Program-made: the position numbers and the translations under genes | Part shown: positions 36,123 to 45,579 of the stretch, in pieces | How positions within the stretch are numbered: the first letter of the stretch is position 1 | Layout: the number at the start of each line of letters is the position of its first letter | Notes under the pieces: model-generated | The model's database searches: none | The model's input: the letters and a program-made list of their open reading frames with translations, nothing else | What the model was told of the DNA's origin: nothing | Source of the DNA: an uncultured Lactobacillus sp. | GTDB taxonomy: Bacteria > Bacillota > Bacilli > Lactobacillales > Lactobacillaceae | NCBI GenBank assembly: GCA_946479925.1 | Contig: CAMLHK010000004.1 | Coordinates: 34,035-98,034, forward strand | Reading direction: 5' to 3' | DNA length: 64,000 nucleotides

Positions 36123-36938
36123 CTAATATTCAGCTAATTCAGCTAAAGGAATAATTTCACCCGCTAGAAAAGCATCAATTTCATTACTGGCAAATCCGTG
36201 TGTAAATAAGTAATTGCGTATTTTTTGCTGTCTCTCATTTTCAGGCAAACGGCGAAACCGCTTATAGGCTTTGATCCCTTGCTTTTTTAATGCTGCGATT
36301 TGATCTTCATCATTTTGCGGTATATCAATTTGAGCAATTATTGTACTAGCAAGCGTGCTGGAAAAGCCATGACTCAATAATTTACTGGTCATTTTCCGTT
36401 CCAGTTCGCGCCGTGCCAATTTGCCCACTTTACTTTTCATTGACTTGAGCACTCTCTTACCTGCATCCAGCCAGTCAGCATCAGCTATTTCCATTAGCGC
36501 ATTAGCAATTATTTCAGGATCAATTCCTTTTTGTCTCAACTTATTGCTGACACTAACTGGTCCATCAGTACCAATCCGCAAGTTTTGTGCGATCACTAAT
36601 TGCGTGTACTTAGCATCATCTAAAAACCCCATTTCTGTCAGTTGACTGACAGCAACCTGTGCAGAGTCATTATCAATGCCATGTTTATTAAGATATTGTA
36701 AAACTTCATAAACAGTTCTAGGTTCATAACTTAAATAATTAGATGCAATATTGGTAGCCTTGGCGTCTTGATCAAATTGCTTAATTTCAGTAATTTGTTC
36801 TTCAGTCAGTTCTTGCCCCTTTAAAAGCATAAATTCAGCCACAGTTTGCTCAGTAGCGGAGAAAGAATACTTACCATCTAAAAAAATATTAAATCGTCCG
36901 GGTCTTTTTTGACTGCTTACTTTAGTAATAATTGGCAT
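36123..36938 (-). CDS. recX: Regulatory protein RecX
   Basis: 271 residues of three-helix repeats typical of RecX (TIYE-like VYEVLQYLNKHGID; MGFLDDAKYTQLVIAQNLR; the GFASNEIDAFL ending). It is at the long end, as is usual for lactobacilli. RecX binds RecA filaments and limits their activity. It lies 31 kb from recA, unlike species where the two are adjacent. An AGGTG site favours the ATG at 36936-36938 over a GTG three bases upstream. Confidence 0.9.
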   Translation of the reverse strand: MPIITKVSSQKRPGRFNIFLDGKYSFSATEQTVAEFMLLKGQELTEEQITEIKQFDQDAKATNIASNYLSYEPRTVYEVLQYLNKHGIDNDSAQVAVSQLTEMGFLDDAKYTQLVIAQNLRIGTDGPVSVSNKLRQKGIDPEIIANALMEIADADWLDAGKRVLKSMKSKVGKLARRELERKMTSKLLSHGFSSTLASTIIAQIDIPQNDEDQIAALKKQGIKAYKRFRRLPENERQQKIRNYLFTHGFASNEIDAFLAGEIIPLAELAEY

Positions 36939-37061
36939 CACAATTTCACCTTTCTAGTGCTTAACTCCATGCTAGCAAATTTTGTTTAATCTTGCTAAAT
37001 ACTTTTTTCAGGGAGTACAATAAATTGTTAACATTTACTATTTTATTGTAGAAAGAAAACT

Positions 37062-38438
37062 ATGTACAAGAAATTTAATCAAAATAAACCAAAATATAAG
37101 GATATTATTATTACAATCAAAAGACTGGGCATTAATGGCGAAGGAATCGGCTATTACCGCAAAAAAATCATTTTTATTCCGGGTGCCTTGCCCGCAGAAG
37201 TGGTCGTTGCCAAGATCATCAAAGAATATCCCCGTTACATTGATGCGGAACTGGTCCGCATTAAAGAAAAAAGTCCAAACAGAGTATCATTTCCGGCTAA
37301 AGTTAATCCGGCAATAGGTGGGCTGGAACTTGCTCATTTAGCTTATCCCAAGCAGCTTGAATTTAAACGAGACAACGTCCTTGAAGCTTTGAAAAAATTT
37401 CATCCCCGAGGATACAGTAAGTATAAAGTTAAGAAAACCATTCCGGCTCCAGAAGAATGGCATTATCGTAATAAAGCGCAATACCAAATTGAACAATCTC
37501 ATGGTCAGATCAGTTTGGGTCTTTTTGCCCCTAACTCGCATGAATTGTTCGATTTACCAGTTATGCCAACGCAAAGCCAGGCCACCCAGGATACTGAACG
37601 CAAAATCAAAAGCTTAGTAGAAAAAATGCACGTTAAAATTGCCGACCCCTACCGCCATTTTGATGGTCTAAAAACAATTGTGGTGCGTCAAGCGTATGCT
37701 ACTCATGAAATACAAGTAACTTTAATTACTGTTGGTCGCAACATTAAAAATTTAGGTCAACTTGCAGAACAAGTTTTGCGCTTGCCTGACGTAGTTAGTG
37801 TCTATCAAAATGAAACTGACTGGCGCAACCCCCAGGTATGGGGTAACAAAACAGTTAAATTGGCAGGAAAAAATCAGATAACTGATGAAATTTTGGGCAA
37901 AAAGTTTGCCTTGTCACCGCGAGCATTTTTCCAATTAAACCCGGTTCAAACTATTACGTTATACTCAAAAGCATTAAAATTTTTAGATTTGACCCCAACT
38001 GAAACTTTAATAGATGCATATAGCGGCGTGGGTACACTCGGAATCTTAGCTGCTGATCAGGTTAAACAGGTTATTGGCATTGAAACTATCCCCGAAGCAG
38101 TCGAAGATGCTAATCATAACGTAGAATTGAATCATATTAAAAATGCTAATTACATTCAGGGAAGCGTAGAAAAAATTTTACCGGAATTAGTTCAAAATGG
38201 TATGCCAATTGATGCTTTGATTGTTGACCCACCACGCACGGGACTGGCAAAAAGCTTGATCAAAACCATCCTAAGCGTGAAGCCTAAAACTTTTGTATAC
38301 ATTTCTTGCAACCCCTCCACTCTGGCACAAGACTTAGTTCTTTTGAGCGAAGCATATAATGTCAGACTAATTGAAAATGTAGATATGTTACCGCAAACGC
38401 CAAGATGTGAATGCGTTGTCAAATTAACTTTACGGTAA
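37062..38438 (+). CDS. rlmCD: 23S rRNA (uracil-C5)-methyltransferase, RlmCD/RumA type
   Basis: 458 residues. An N-terminal TRAM domain (IKRLGINGEGIGYYRKKIIF) is followed by the class I methyltransferase fold: FFQLNPVQTITLY, the SAM loop DAYSGVGTLGILA, DPPRTGL and the catalytic ISCNPSTLAQD with its Cys. It methylates U747 and/or U1939 of 23S rRNA. The usual Fe-S cysteines of RumA are absent at the N-terminus, as in many Lactobacillales copies. Single gene with its own terminator. Confidence 0.93.
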   Translation: MYKKFNQNKPKYKDIIITIKRLGINGEGIGYYRKKIIFIPGALPAEVVVAKIIKEYPRYIDAELVRIKEKSPNRVSFPAKVNPAIGGLELAHLAYPKQLEFKRDNVLEALKKFHPRGYSKYKVKKTIPAPEEWHYRNKAQYQIEQSHGQISLGLFAPNSHELFDLPVMPTQSQATQDTERKIKSLVEKMHVKIADPYRHFDGLKTIVVRQAYATHEIQVTLITVGRNIKNLGQLAEQVLRLPDVVSVYQNETDWRNPQVWGNKTVKLAGKNQITDEILGKKFALSPRAFFQLNPVQTITLYSKALKFLDLTPTETLIDAYSGVGTLGILAADQVKQVIGIETIPEAVEDANHNVELNHIKNANYIQGSVEKILPELVQNGMPIDALIVDPPRTGLAKSLIKTILSVKPKTFVYISCNPSTLAQDLVLLSEAYNVRLIENVDMLPQTPRCECVVKLTLR

Positions 38439-38473
38439 AAAATAGTTGTCACTTGCTGTGACAACTATTTTTT
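38437..38473 (+). terminator. Terminator of rlmCD
   Basis: A perfect 16-bp stem (38437-38452 with 38458-38473) that begins in the stop codon. Confidence 0.9.
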
Positions 38474-38609
38474 GTGGGTCAGGTGTAGATTAAAAACTTT
38501 TCAGTTTAAATGAAAAATTTCACAGATATAAACATACAAAAATCGAATTTTTTCGCGATAAACTTGTTTTTAAAGATTCAATAACAAACATATTATGGAG
38601 ATAGAAATT

Positions 38610-38661
38610 TTGTCAACCTTAACCACAATTTTATAATATCAAACTTATGTAAGCGCTAGCA
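38610..38661 (+). promoter_or_regulatory. Plus-strand promoter with cre site and no gene downstream
   Basis: -35 TTGTCA (38610-38615), a 16-base spacer and a perfect -10 TATAAT (38632-38637). TGTAAGCGCTAGCA (38648-38661) fits the CcpA cre consensus at 13 of 14 positions and would cover the transcription start. No plus-strand gene follows: transcription would run antisense into the hydrolase gene. Only a nine-codon ATG frame at 38669 is present, without a ribosome site. Confidence 0.5.
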
Positions 38662-38676
38662 AATATAATGCACGGC

Positions 38677-39633
38677 CTACCTGACATATTTAGCTAAAAA
38701 TGCTGCAACCCGTCTTTTATATTCTTGGGGATGTTTTGAAAAAGACTGGGCATGTTTAGCTTTAGGAGCAACCCATATTTCCTTTGGCCCTTTGGTAGCC
38801 TTATAATTAGGGTAGACCATCTTGGTTGGAACAAAATTATCTTGACTACCGTGAATAAAGAGCATGGGCTTGTGATTCTTATGCAATTGCTGCACGCTGG
38901 ACGCAGCACCCATAAAATAACCAACTTTGATCTTATTAATGCCACTCAAAATTTCTACTAATGGAAAACGAGGAAAGGCAGGCATATTGTACAGAACCCC
39001 TGCTTCGTGTTCGATTTCGTCTTTAACACTAGTATAGCCGCAGTCTTCAACAAATGCTTTAACTTGGTGAGGCAATTTCAGCCCACTAGTCATCATGGCA
39101 GTTGCTGCACCCATGCTTAAGCCATAAACTATCACCTGCTGCTGCTTACCTTTGGTTTCTAACAAGTATGAAATCCACTTTTTCACATCATTTTTTTCCG
39201 GCCAGCCATAGCCAATATAATGCCCTTCACTGTGTCCCTGTGCTCTTGGATCCGGCGTCAGAGTATTGTAGCCTAATTCGTGAAATAAGGCGTCATATTC
39301 TCCCATGTCCTCTTTAGTATCCATGTATCCTGGTAAAACTACAGCAGTTTTATGCGAATTTTTATAAGGAATAAAGTTTGCTTCTAATTTAAACTTTTCA
39401 TCAGCTGATTCAATGTGCCATTTTTGTTTAGCCGCAGCTTTAAACCACTTTTTTTCATGGTAAAGGGGGTCAGTCTTTTTGAGAACCTTACTTGAAGAAC
39501 TTAAAAAACTCTTTTTACCAGGAACACAAGCCACTCTAAAGAAATAGTAACCGGCCCCGGTAAATAGTAAACATACTAATAAAATAATAATAATTGATGA
39601 AAGCCACAACTTTTTATGTTTTAATTTTTGCAA
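38677..39633 (-). CDS. Alpha/beta hydrolase with N-terminal membrane anchor
   Basis: 318 residues. A basic start and one hydrophobic helix (about 10-33) suggest membrane anchoring with the enzyme outside. The fold shows an oxyanion strand VVLPGYMDTKEDM, nucleophile elbow VYGLSMGAATA (GxSxG), acid region FIHGSQDNFVP and the catalytic His in PKAKHAQSF. Related to the BAAT/YqkD-type hydrolases of lactobacilli. Substrate unknown. Stands alone. Confidence 0.88.
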   Translation of the reverse strand: MQKLKHKKLWLSSIIIILLVCLLFTGAGYYFFRVACVPGKKSFLSSSSKVLKKTDPLYHEKKWFKAAAKQKWHIESADEKFKLEANFIPYKNSHKTAVVLPGYMDTKEDMGEYDALFHELGYNTLTPDPRAQGHSEGHYIGYGWPEKNDVKKWISYLLETKGKQQQVIVYGLSMGAATAMMTSGLKLPHQVKAFVEDCGYTSVKDEIEHEAGVLYNMPAFPRFPLVEILSGINKIKVGYFMGAASSVQQLHKNHKPMLFIHGSQDNFVPTKMVYPNYKATKGPKEIWVAPKAKHAQSFSKHPQEYKRRVAAFLAKYVR

Positions 39634-39707
39634 TTAGTTAAGCCACCTTCACTAAAAATAATATCTTATAGTATAACATTTTTAATTTGTATAGGAAAAA
39701 AGAAAAA

Positions 39708-39992
39708 ATGAGATTGACAGATTTTTTACAATTAACTAATGACTTAAACAATCAAACCAGCTTTTATTTAACTATTGCTCACAAAAATGTTCCGTTGGCA
39801 AAAGTAAAAATTACCAGTACGGCTTGCCTATTTTTCCCCGGCAAAAAACCATTAACCAAAAGCAAATTCAGCAGTTTAGTAAAAAATATTCATGGTCGCA
39901 GTATTCCAATATATATTAGTTATCAAAAAGAAAAAATTGCCGTTTACGGTATTCAAATTTTACCTGACCAAAATGCAGTCAGATTAACCTAA
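39708..39992 (+). CDS. Small hypothetical protein
   Basis: 94 residues from the ATG at 39708 (MRLTDFLQLTNDLNNQ); an ATG at 39687 would add seven residues. Basic, soluble, beta-rich pattern (SFYLTIAHKNVPLAKVKIT; IPIYISYQKEKIAVYGIQI). I do not recognise a family. The ribosome site is weak. It is followed by a strong terminator, which supports real transcription. Confidence 0.6.
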   Translation: MRLTDFLQLTNDLNNQTSFYLTIAHKNVPLAKVKITSTACLFFPGKKPLTKSKFSSLVKNIHGRSIPIYISYQKEKIAVYGIQILPDQNAVRLT

Positions 39993-40018
39993 AAAATGCT
40001 GCTTTTAGCAGCATTTTT
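39992..40018. terminator. Bidirectional terminator between the small gene and mvaS
   Basis: A perfect 11-bp stem (39992-40002 with 40008-40018) flanked by A and T runs; both converging genes stop at its edges. Confidence 0.85.
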
Positions 40019-40028
40019 ATTTGTTTAG

Positions 40029-41192
40029 TTATTTTTTGCGATATTGACGAATGTGATTTTCAGTACCTGCGAAATACCAAGTACCACTCTGTTCATCACT
40101 TTCAAGTGTTAAACCATCTTGCGGGTTTTTTAAAGCTTGATTGAAGATTTGTTCATATTCCGGAATAGTTAACTTTTGTCTGCGTGCAATCAGTTCTTGA
40201 TCTGCTGCTTGGTTTATTGCTTTTTCGTAGTTCTTAACTATTTGACCAGAATAAAATTCTCCCATAGCACCTGAACCATATGAAAACAAACCCACCTTTG
40301 CATTCGCGGGCAACTGAGCATTTTCCAACAAGCTCAAAAGGCTTAAGTATAAAGATGCAGTATAAATATTACCAATTGCTTTACTATAACAAGCACTTGC
40401 AGCAAAATTATCTGCTAGACGCTTTTTAGTTCCGTCATCTTGCTTCTCAATAGCCAATTGGTTAGCCTTAAAGCCCATTTTCACAAATGGTAAATGATAA
40501 AGAAGAGCGGTGAAATCGCTGGCTTTTAACCCCGTTTGCTTCTGATAGTCCGTAAATGTATGCCTGAAAAAGTCGAGGTAAACATCTTTAGAATATTTAC
40601 CATCTACCAGGGCAACTGCAGAATCGTTGGGACGCCAAAAATCATTAATATCTGCGCTATAAGCGCTGTGACCAGCACTTAAAGTCATTATTTGCGGGTC
40701 AGCCTTAACAAGCACACTGATACTTCCGGCACCCTGAGTTACTTCCCCACCGGTATTAATACCATAACGAGCAATATCAGCTCCAATCACAATTGCGCTG
40801 TGATTGGGATGCAAGCGCACATAATCACGAGCTATCATAATTCCGGCGGTCATGCCAAAACATGCTTCTTTTACTTCGAAAGTTCTTACATTTGGTGGTA
40901 GGTTTAATGCGGTTTTGATGAAAAGTGAAGCAGATTTGGATTGATCAACTCCGCTTTCTGTTCCCACTATTAATAAACCAACATTTTCCCTTGCAATATG
41001 ATCCAAATACCTTAATGTCGCGTTAATTCCCATTGACACCGCATCCTGGGTTTGATCAGCTACACTCATTTTTTGCTGTCCTATTCCAATCAGAAATTTA
41101 TTCGGATCTTCATTACGAGCATGGGCTAAATCTACCATATCAACATATTTATTAGGCGTATAAAAACCAATTTGATCAATTCCGACTTGCAT
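40029..41192 (-). CDS. mvaS: Hydroxymethylglutaryl-CoA synthase
   Basis: 387 residues, usual for bacterial HMG-CoA synthase. The nucleophile Cys lies in VKEACFGMTAGIM (about 111), with the His-containing YHLPFVKMGFKA and the C-terminal GLFSYGSGAMGEFYSG. It condenses acetoacetyl-CoA and acetyl-CoA, the second mevalonate step. Its start overlaps the mvaA end by 17 bases, and it is third in the thiolase-reductase-synthase operon. Confidence 0.96.
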   Translation of the reverse strand: MQVGIDQIGFYTPNKYVDMVDLAHARNEDPNKFLIGIGQQKMSVADQTQDAVSMGINATLRYLDHIARENVGLLIVGTESGVDQSKSASLFIKTALNLPPNVRTFEVKEACFGMTAGIMIARDYVRLHPNHSAIVIGADIARYGINTGGEVTQGAGSISVLVKADPQIMTLSAGHSAYSADINDFWRPNDSAVALVDGKYSKDVYLDFFRHTFTDYQKQTGLKASDFTALLYHLPFVKMGFKANQLAIEKQDDGTKKRLADNFAASACYSKAIGNIYTASLYLSLLSLLENAQLPANAKVGLFSYGSGAMGEFYSGQIVKNYEKAINQAADQELIARRQKLTIPEYEQIFNQALKNPQDGLTLESDEQSGTWYFAGTENHIRQYRKK

Positions 41193-42402
41193 TGTTTTCC
41201 TTTCTAATTTCCTTTAAAAATTCTTGTGCCGCTGTTTGACTATAAAGATTGCTTTTAATTAACATCTGCAATACTTTTTTCTTTTCAGAAGAAGTGGCCT
41301 TCAAATCAGCAACAATATTTCTGGCTTGCAACTTCATGTGTCCTTTTTGAATTCCCGAAGTAGCAATCGCCAATAAGGCTGCCAGATTGTTAGCCAATCC
41401 AATCGCAGCAATAATGTTCGCTAATTCCTGACTAGTAATTTTTTCTCCTAATATCCGATAGTTTTGCGTAACATCTTTTCTGGATTTAATGGAGCCACCT
41501 ACAACACCAAGCGGTAAAGGAAGGCTCAGCCTTCCCAGCAATTTTTCATCTTGCACAATCCATTCACTAAGACTGGTATACGAACCACTTTTTGCCGCCC
41601 AAACGCCGCAGGCAGCTTCAACCGCGCGAGTATCATTACCGCTAGCAAGCAATACTGCCTCAACGCCATTCATAATACCTTTGTTATTTGTGACGGCCCT
41701 CATAGGATCAGTTTGACCAATTCTACTTAGTAACGCAATTTTTTGTGCAGTTGCTATTCCACCAATTACTTCTACTGGTATTTCTGCTTCTACCTTAGTT
41801 ATTTGACTGGGATAGTTAGATAAAATAGCAAATAATTTTTGCTTAATGCCCGAAAAAGCAGCTAATTGCTTAGCCATATACTCTAAAATAGAATTCACCC
41901 TATTGGCGCCCATTGACTCGGCTGGATCAACTAAAACCTTCAAAAAAACTAGATCTTTTTCTTGTTCTGCGGTAATAGTTTTTACTCCCCCGCCATGCAA
42001 AACTAAACTAGCATATGCAATATTTGCCTGTTTGATTAATTCAGGAAAAAAAGCTTGTAATTTAGCTATTTTAAAATCAGCAGCAGCTTGTAAAACGATT
42101 TGCCCCCATATGCCATTGCGTTGACTAATAGCAGTAAAACCGCCAGCTTCCGTCACAATCTTCGCACCATGATTAGCAGCAGCAACTACTGATGGCTCTT
42201 CTGTAGCCAGTGGCACTTGATACTTGTGACCATTCACCAACACATTCTGCACTAAACCAACTGGTAATCGCAATTGGCCTATGACATTTTCACTCAATAA
42301 ATCAAGTTCACGCAAAACCTGCTCATCAATTTCATCTAATTCAATACCGCGCTGACGCAGTAAGGCCCTTCTTTTTGCAGGTGTTAATTCATAAAATTTC
42401 AT
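41176..42402 (-). CDS. mvaA: Hydroxymethylglutaryl-CoA reductase (class II)
   Basis: 408 residues. The start MKFYELTPAKRRALLRQRG is typical of class II bacterial HMG-CoA reductase; catalytic regions include LATEEPSVVAAANHGA (Glu), DPAESMGANRVNSILEY (Asp, Asn) and the substrate Lys/Asp loop TNNKGIMNGVEAV, and the C-terminal KGHMKLQARNI has the His. It reduces HMG-CoA to mevalonate with NAD(P)H. In enterococci this domain is fused to thiolase; here the two are separate adjacent genes. Confidence 0.95.
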   Translation of the reverse strand: MKFYELTPAKRRALLRQRGIELDEIDEQVLRELDLLSENVIGQLRLPVGLVQNVLVNGHKYQVPLATEEPSVVAAANHGAKIVTEAGGFTAISQRNGIWGQIVLQAAADFKIAKLQAFFPELIKQANIAYASLVLHGGGVKTITAEQEKDLVFLKVLVDPAESMGANRVNSILEYMAKQLAAFSGIKQKLFAILSNYPSQITKVEAEIPVEVIGGIATAQKIALLSRIGQTDPMRAVTNNKGIMNGVEAVLLASGNDTRAVEAACGVWAAKSGSYTSLSEWIVQDEKLLGRLSLPLPLGVVGGSIKSRKDVTQNYRILGEKITSQELANIIAAIGLANNLAALLAIATSGIQKGHMKLQARNIVADLKATSSEKKKVLQMLIKSNLYSQTAAQEFLKEIRKENNASRN

Positions 42403-43551
42403 TTAAATTCTCTCAATTTCACATGCAATTGCCTGACCCCCGCCAATACAAAGAGTAACCAACGCTTTTTGACTATTAATATGATTCATAATATTAATCG
42501 CTGTGCCGACCAGTCGAGTCCCTGTAGCTGCTAGAGGGTGGCCTAGGGCAATAGCTCCGCCAAAAATATTTAACTTTGCTGGTGGAATCTGTAATTTCTG
42601 TGCTAAAACCACACTGGGCGCAGCAAAAGCTTCATTAACTTCAATCACATCATAATCATTAATTGTCTTGTTGGTTTTTTGCAATAGCTTTGCTACAGCA
42701 TAGTATGGTGCGATGCCCATATATGCGGGATCATTTCCTGATTCGGCAAAGGCACCAAGCCGAGCCAAAGGCTGTAAATTCAACTCTGCTACTTTTTCTG
42801 CTGTTGCTAAAATAACCATGCTGGCGCCGTCACTTAGAGGAGAAGAATTACCGGCAGTAACGTTACCATCTTTTTTAAAGACCGGCTTCAGTTTACTAAG
42901 CGCTGCTAAATTGGTGTCGGGACGAATATTTTCATCTTGGCCAACAATCTTGCCGTTAATTTCAACGTTAATCATTTCATCTTTGAAAAAATCCTGTTGG
43001 ACAATTTCAGCAGCCTTATGGTGTGAAGCTACACTGTACTCATCCATTTCCGCGCGGGTTACACCATATTTTTTTGCCACATTTTCTGCTGTAAGTCCCA
43101 TATGTGAATCAGAAAAAGCATCTGTCAGTCCATTCTGCAGCATTTCACTTTCAAATTTGGGCTTTTCTTTGCTTGCCGTCAGGTAAATTGCATTAGACAT
43201 GCTCTCCGCACCGCCAACTGCGACCAGACCAAAGTCACCCATTTCCATCTGTCCTTGAGCTAAGCGCAGAGCTTTCAAACTCGAGCCACAAACTTCATTA
43301 ATTGTGACGCTGCTGCTTTGCGGACTCATACCAGTATTCAAGGCAACTTGGCGAGCCATGTTTTGTCCTAAACTGGCGCCTAAAACGTTGCCCATAAATA
43401 GTGCTTCAAGATTTTCCGGATTTAAATTAATGCTTTTCAAGGTTTCCCTTAATACAATTTCACCTAGATCGATCGCACTTTTTTCAGCCCATAAGCCATG
43501 ATAACGACCAAAAGGTGTTCTTTTAGCTGCAACAATATATATCTCTTTCAT
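42403..43551 (-). CDS. Acetyl-CoA C-acetyltransferase (thiolase)
   Basis: 382 residues from the ATG at 43549-43551, which has GGAGG eight bases upstream; the frame to 43587 is not used. Thiolase landmarks are all present: VCGSSLKALRLAQGQ with the acyl-Cys (about 86), NEAFAAPS, GGAIALGHPLAATGTR with the His, and CIGGGQAIA with the second Cys. It makes acetoacetyl-CoA, the entry to the mevalonate route. First gene of the three-gene operon; the next gene begins directly after its stop. Confidence 0.95.
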   Translation of the reverse strand: MKEIYIVAAKRTPFGRYHGLWAEKSAIDLGEIVLRETLKSINLNPENLEALFMGNVLGASLGQNMARQVALNTGMSPQSSSVTINEVCGSSLKALRLAQGQMEMGDFGLVAVGGAESMSNAIYLTASKEKPKFESEMLQNGLTDAFSDSHMGLTAENVAKKYGVTRAEMDEYSVASHHKAAEIVQQDFFKDEMINVEINGKIVGQDENIRPDTNLAALSKLKPVFKKDGNVTAGNSSPLSDGASMVILATAEKVAELNLQPLARLGAFAESGNDPAYMGIAPYYAVAKLLQKTNKTINDYDVIEVNEAFAAPSVVLAQKLQIPPAKLNIFGGAIALGHPLAATGTRLVGTAINIMNHINSQKALVTLCIGGGQAIACEIERI

Positions 43552-43650
43552 TTTATCTATCCTCCAGCAAAAAGTTCCAAGCAGCATGATACAAAAATTT
43601 TCTACCCGAAGACAGTGATTAGCCCGACATTAAGAAAAATTTTATATAAA

Positions 43651-43675
43651 AAAAACCATTTGTTAATGGCTTTTA
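43651..43675 (-). terminator. Terminator of galU
   Basis: A nine-base stem with one bulge (43652-43660 with 43665-43674) and eight T on the minus strand, 25 bases past the galU stop. Confidence 0.7.
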
Positions 43676-43698
43676 TAATTATTAAAAATGTTAATTAG

Positions 43699-44592
43699 CT
43701 ATTTAGATGATTGTTCTGCCAATTTTTTACCTAACTCAATAATATATTCACGCAAAGCGTCTTTAGTTTCGGGATGTTTTAGACCGTAAATAATCGAAGT
43801 TTCAAGATAACTTAACTTATTACCAACATCGTAGCGATCGCCGTTAAAAACATGGGCAAGAACTCGCTGAGTTTTATTCATTGTGTTAATAGCATCTGTT
43901 AATTGGATTTCACCACTCTTATCAGGCTTTTGCTCTGCCAGTATCGGAAAAATGTCAGGAGTTAACAGATAACGGCCAATAATCGCATAATCACTTGGTG
44001 CCTGATCAATTGCCGGTTTTTCCACAAAAGACTTAACATTAATCAAGCCAGGCTTAATCTCAGTATCAGGCTCTATTATGCCATATTTATAAACCTCTTT
44101 ATGAGGCACTGGCATAACAGCAATTGTAGAAGCACTAGTTTCATTATAGCGATCAATCAGTTGTTTAGTTAAGGGCACTTTATCCATCATCAAGTCATCA
44201 CCGAGCATTACCACAAATGGTTCATTCCCCACAAAACTGCGGCCACGAGCAATTGCGTCACCTAAGCCAGCAGGATAAGGCTGACGCGTGTAGTAAATGT
44301 TAATACCCAAGTGTGTAATTTCTTGCGACATTTTGAGCAGGCCCGTTTTACCCTTTTCCTGTAAATTCTGTTCAAGTTCAGGATTTGAATCAAAATGGTC
44401 TTCAATCGGCCGCTTATTTTTACCAGTGACAATCAAGATATCCTCAATACCGGACTTTTTGGCTTCTTCAACAATGAATTGGATTGTAGGTTTGTCTACG
44501 ATAGGCAACATTTCCTTAGGCATTGCCTTAGTTACCGGCATAAACCTCGTACCAAGACCTGCTGCAGGAATAATTGCTTTTCTAACTTTCAT
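43699..44592 (-). CDS. galU: UTP-glucose-1-phosphate uridylyltransferase
   Basis: 297 residues. The nucleotide loop [21 protein letters not shown] is the GalU signature (here the [17 protein letters not shown] part), followed by [10 protein letters not shown] and [15 protein letters not shown]. It makes UDP-glucose for galactose metabolism and cell-envelope glycans. Likely monocistronic with its own terminator. Confidence 0.96.
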   Translation of the reverse strand: MKVRKAIIPAAGLGTRFMPVTKAMPKEMLPIVDKPTIQFIVEEAKKSGIEDILIVTGKNKRPIEDHFDSNPELEQNLQEKGKTGLLKMSQEITHLGINIYYTRQPYPAGLGDAIARGRSFVGNEPFVVMLGDDLMMDKVPLTKQLIDRYNETSASTIAVMPVPHKEVYKYGIIEPDTEIKPGLINVKSFVEKPAIDQAPSDYAIIGRYLLTPDIFPILAEQKPDKSGEIQLTDAINTMNKTQRVLAHVFNGDRYDVGNKLSYLETSIIYGLKHPETKDALREYIIELGKKLAEQSSK

Positions 44593-44656
44593 ACCTTTTA
44601 CACTTTCTATAAAACATAAAACTAATATACCAAAATAAAGCCCATTGTGCCAATTT

Positions 44657-45574
44657 TTACCGGTTGCGCTTTCTTTGAATATATTCTGCTAAGTGCCCTA
44701 CTGAGTAATGCACCTCTCCGTATTTCATGGTCGCAATTGCAGCATTCACACAAGTCCCCAGTAAAAAGAGAATTGATGAAATATTCAGCCACAACATGAA
44801 AATGATAAAAGTACCAATAATCCCGTAGTTTTCCCAGCTGATACGAAAATGATGCAAGTAAAAGCTAAAAAGCCAAGACAATACAATCCAGCCCAATAAT
44901 GTAGTAAAAATCCCAGGCCAAATAACCTTTTTCTTCAATCTAATATTGGGTAAAAAAGAATTCAGATAATACAAAGAACCGATCATGGTAATAATTATGA
45001 CCGGATACCGGTAACTGAATATTTTTTCAATTTCACCAACAGAAAAAGAAAATATTGGTCGTAAAAATTCTAAAACTTGTTGACCAAAAATAAGCGTTAA
45101 ATTGAGTAGCGCAAAAACAATAATCATTATATTGGTTAACATAATGGTAATCGAACGTGTCCAGACGGTAATCTGCCATTTTTGCTTTAATTCAACAGCG
45201 CGTACGCCATATATTCGGTTCATACCGATTCTGATAGCGTTTACCAACGAAGACACGGACCATAACGCCAAGATAATACCAAATGAAATGTACCCGGTTG
45301 ATTTGCTTTTTAGCAATGAGTTAATTATCGGCATGATAAATTTAGCAATTTTATCCGGAAAAATTAACTTTAAGTAGCTGGCTATGGGATTAGTATCAAT
45401 ATGAAATAAAGGCAAAATATTTCCGATAATGATTATAAAAGGAAATATGGAAAACAAAATATAGTATGCAATCGCTATCGCACTGGTTAAAACTTCTCCC
45501 TGAGAAAATTTCACAGAGACAGTTTTATAAAATAAAAAAGAGCGTTTCCTGATTGCCTCAGCTTTTTTACCCAT
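44657..45574 (-). CDS. YihY/virulence factor BrkB family membrane protein
   Basis: 305 residues with six predicted membrane helices and the family stretches [21 protein letters not shown] and [21 protein letters not shown]. YihY/BrkB proteins are inner-membrane proteins of unsettled function (once wrongly called RNase BN). The ATG follows the map stop by five bases, so it is probably cotranscribed with map. Confidence 0.9.
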   Translation of the reverse strand: MGKKAEAIRKRSFLFYKTVSVKFSQGEVLTSAIAIAYYILFSIFPFIIIIGNILPLFHIDTNPIASYLKLIFPDKIAKFIMPIINSLLKSKSTGYISFGIILALWSVSSLVNAIRIGMNRIYGVRAVELKQKWQITVWTRSITIMLTNIMIIVFALLNLTLIFGQQVLEFLRPIFSFSVGEIEKIFSYRYPVIIITMIGSLYYLNSFLPNIRLKKKVIWPGIFTTLLGWIVLSWLFSFYLHHFRISWENYGIIGTFIIFMLWLNISSILFLLGTCVNAAIATMKYGEVHYSVGHLAEYIQRKRNR

Positions 45575-45579
45575 GCACT

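Noticed and set aside
38752-38961. Plus-strand frame after the orphan cre promoter
   Set aside because: It is antisense to the alpha/beta hydrolase and lacks a ribosome site, so it is unlikely to be the missing gene.
42713-43186. 157-codon frame antisense to the thiolase
   Set aside because: No ribosome site, and the composition reflects the complement of a conserved coding region.
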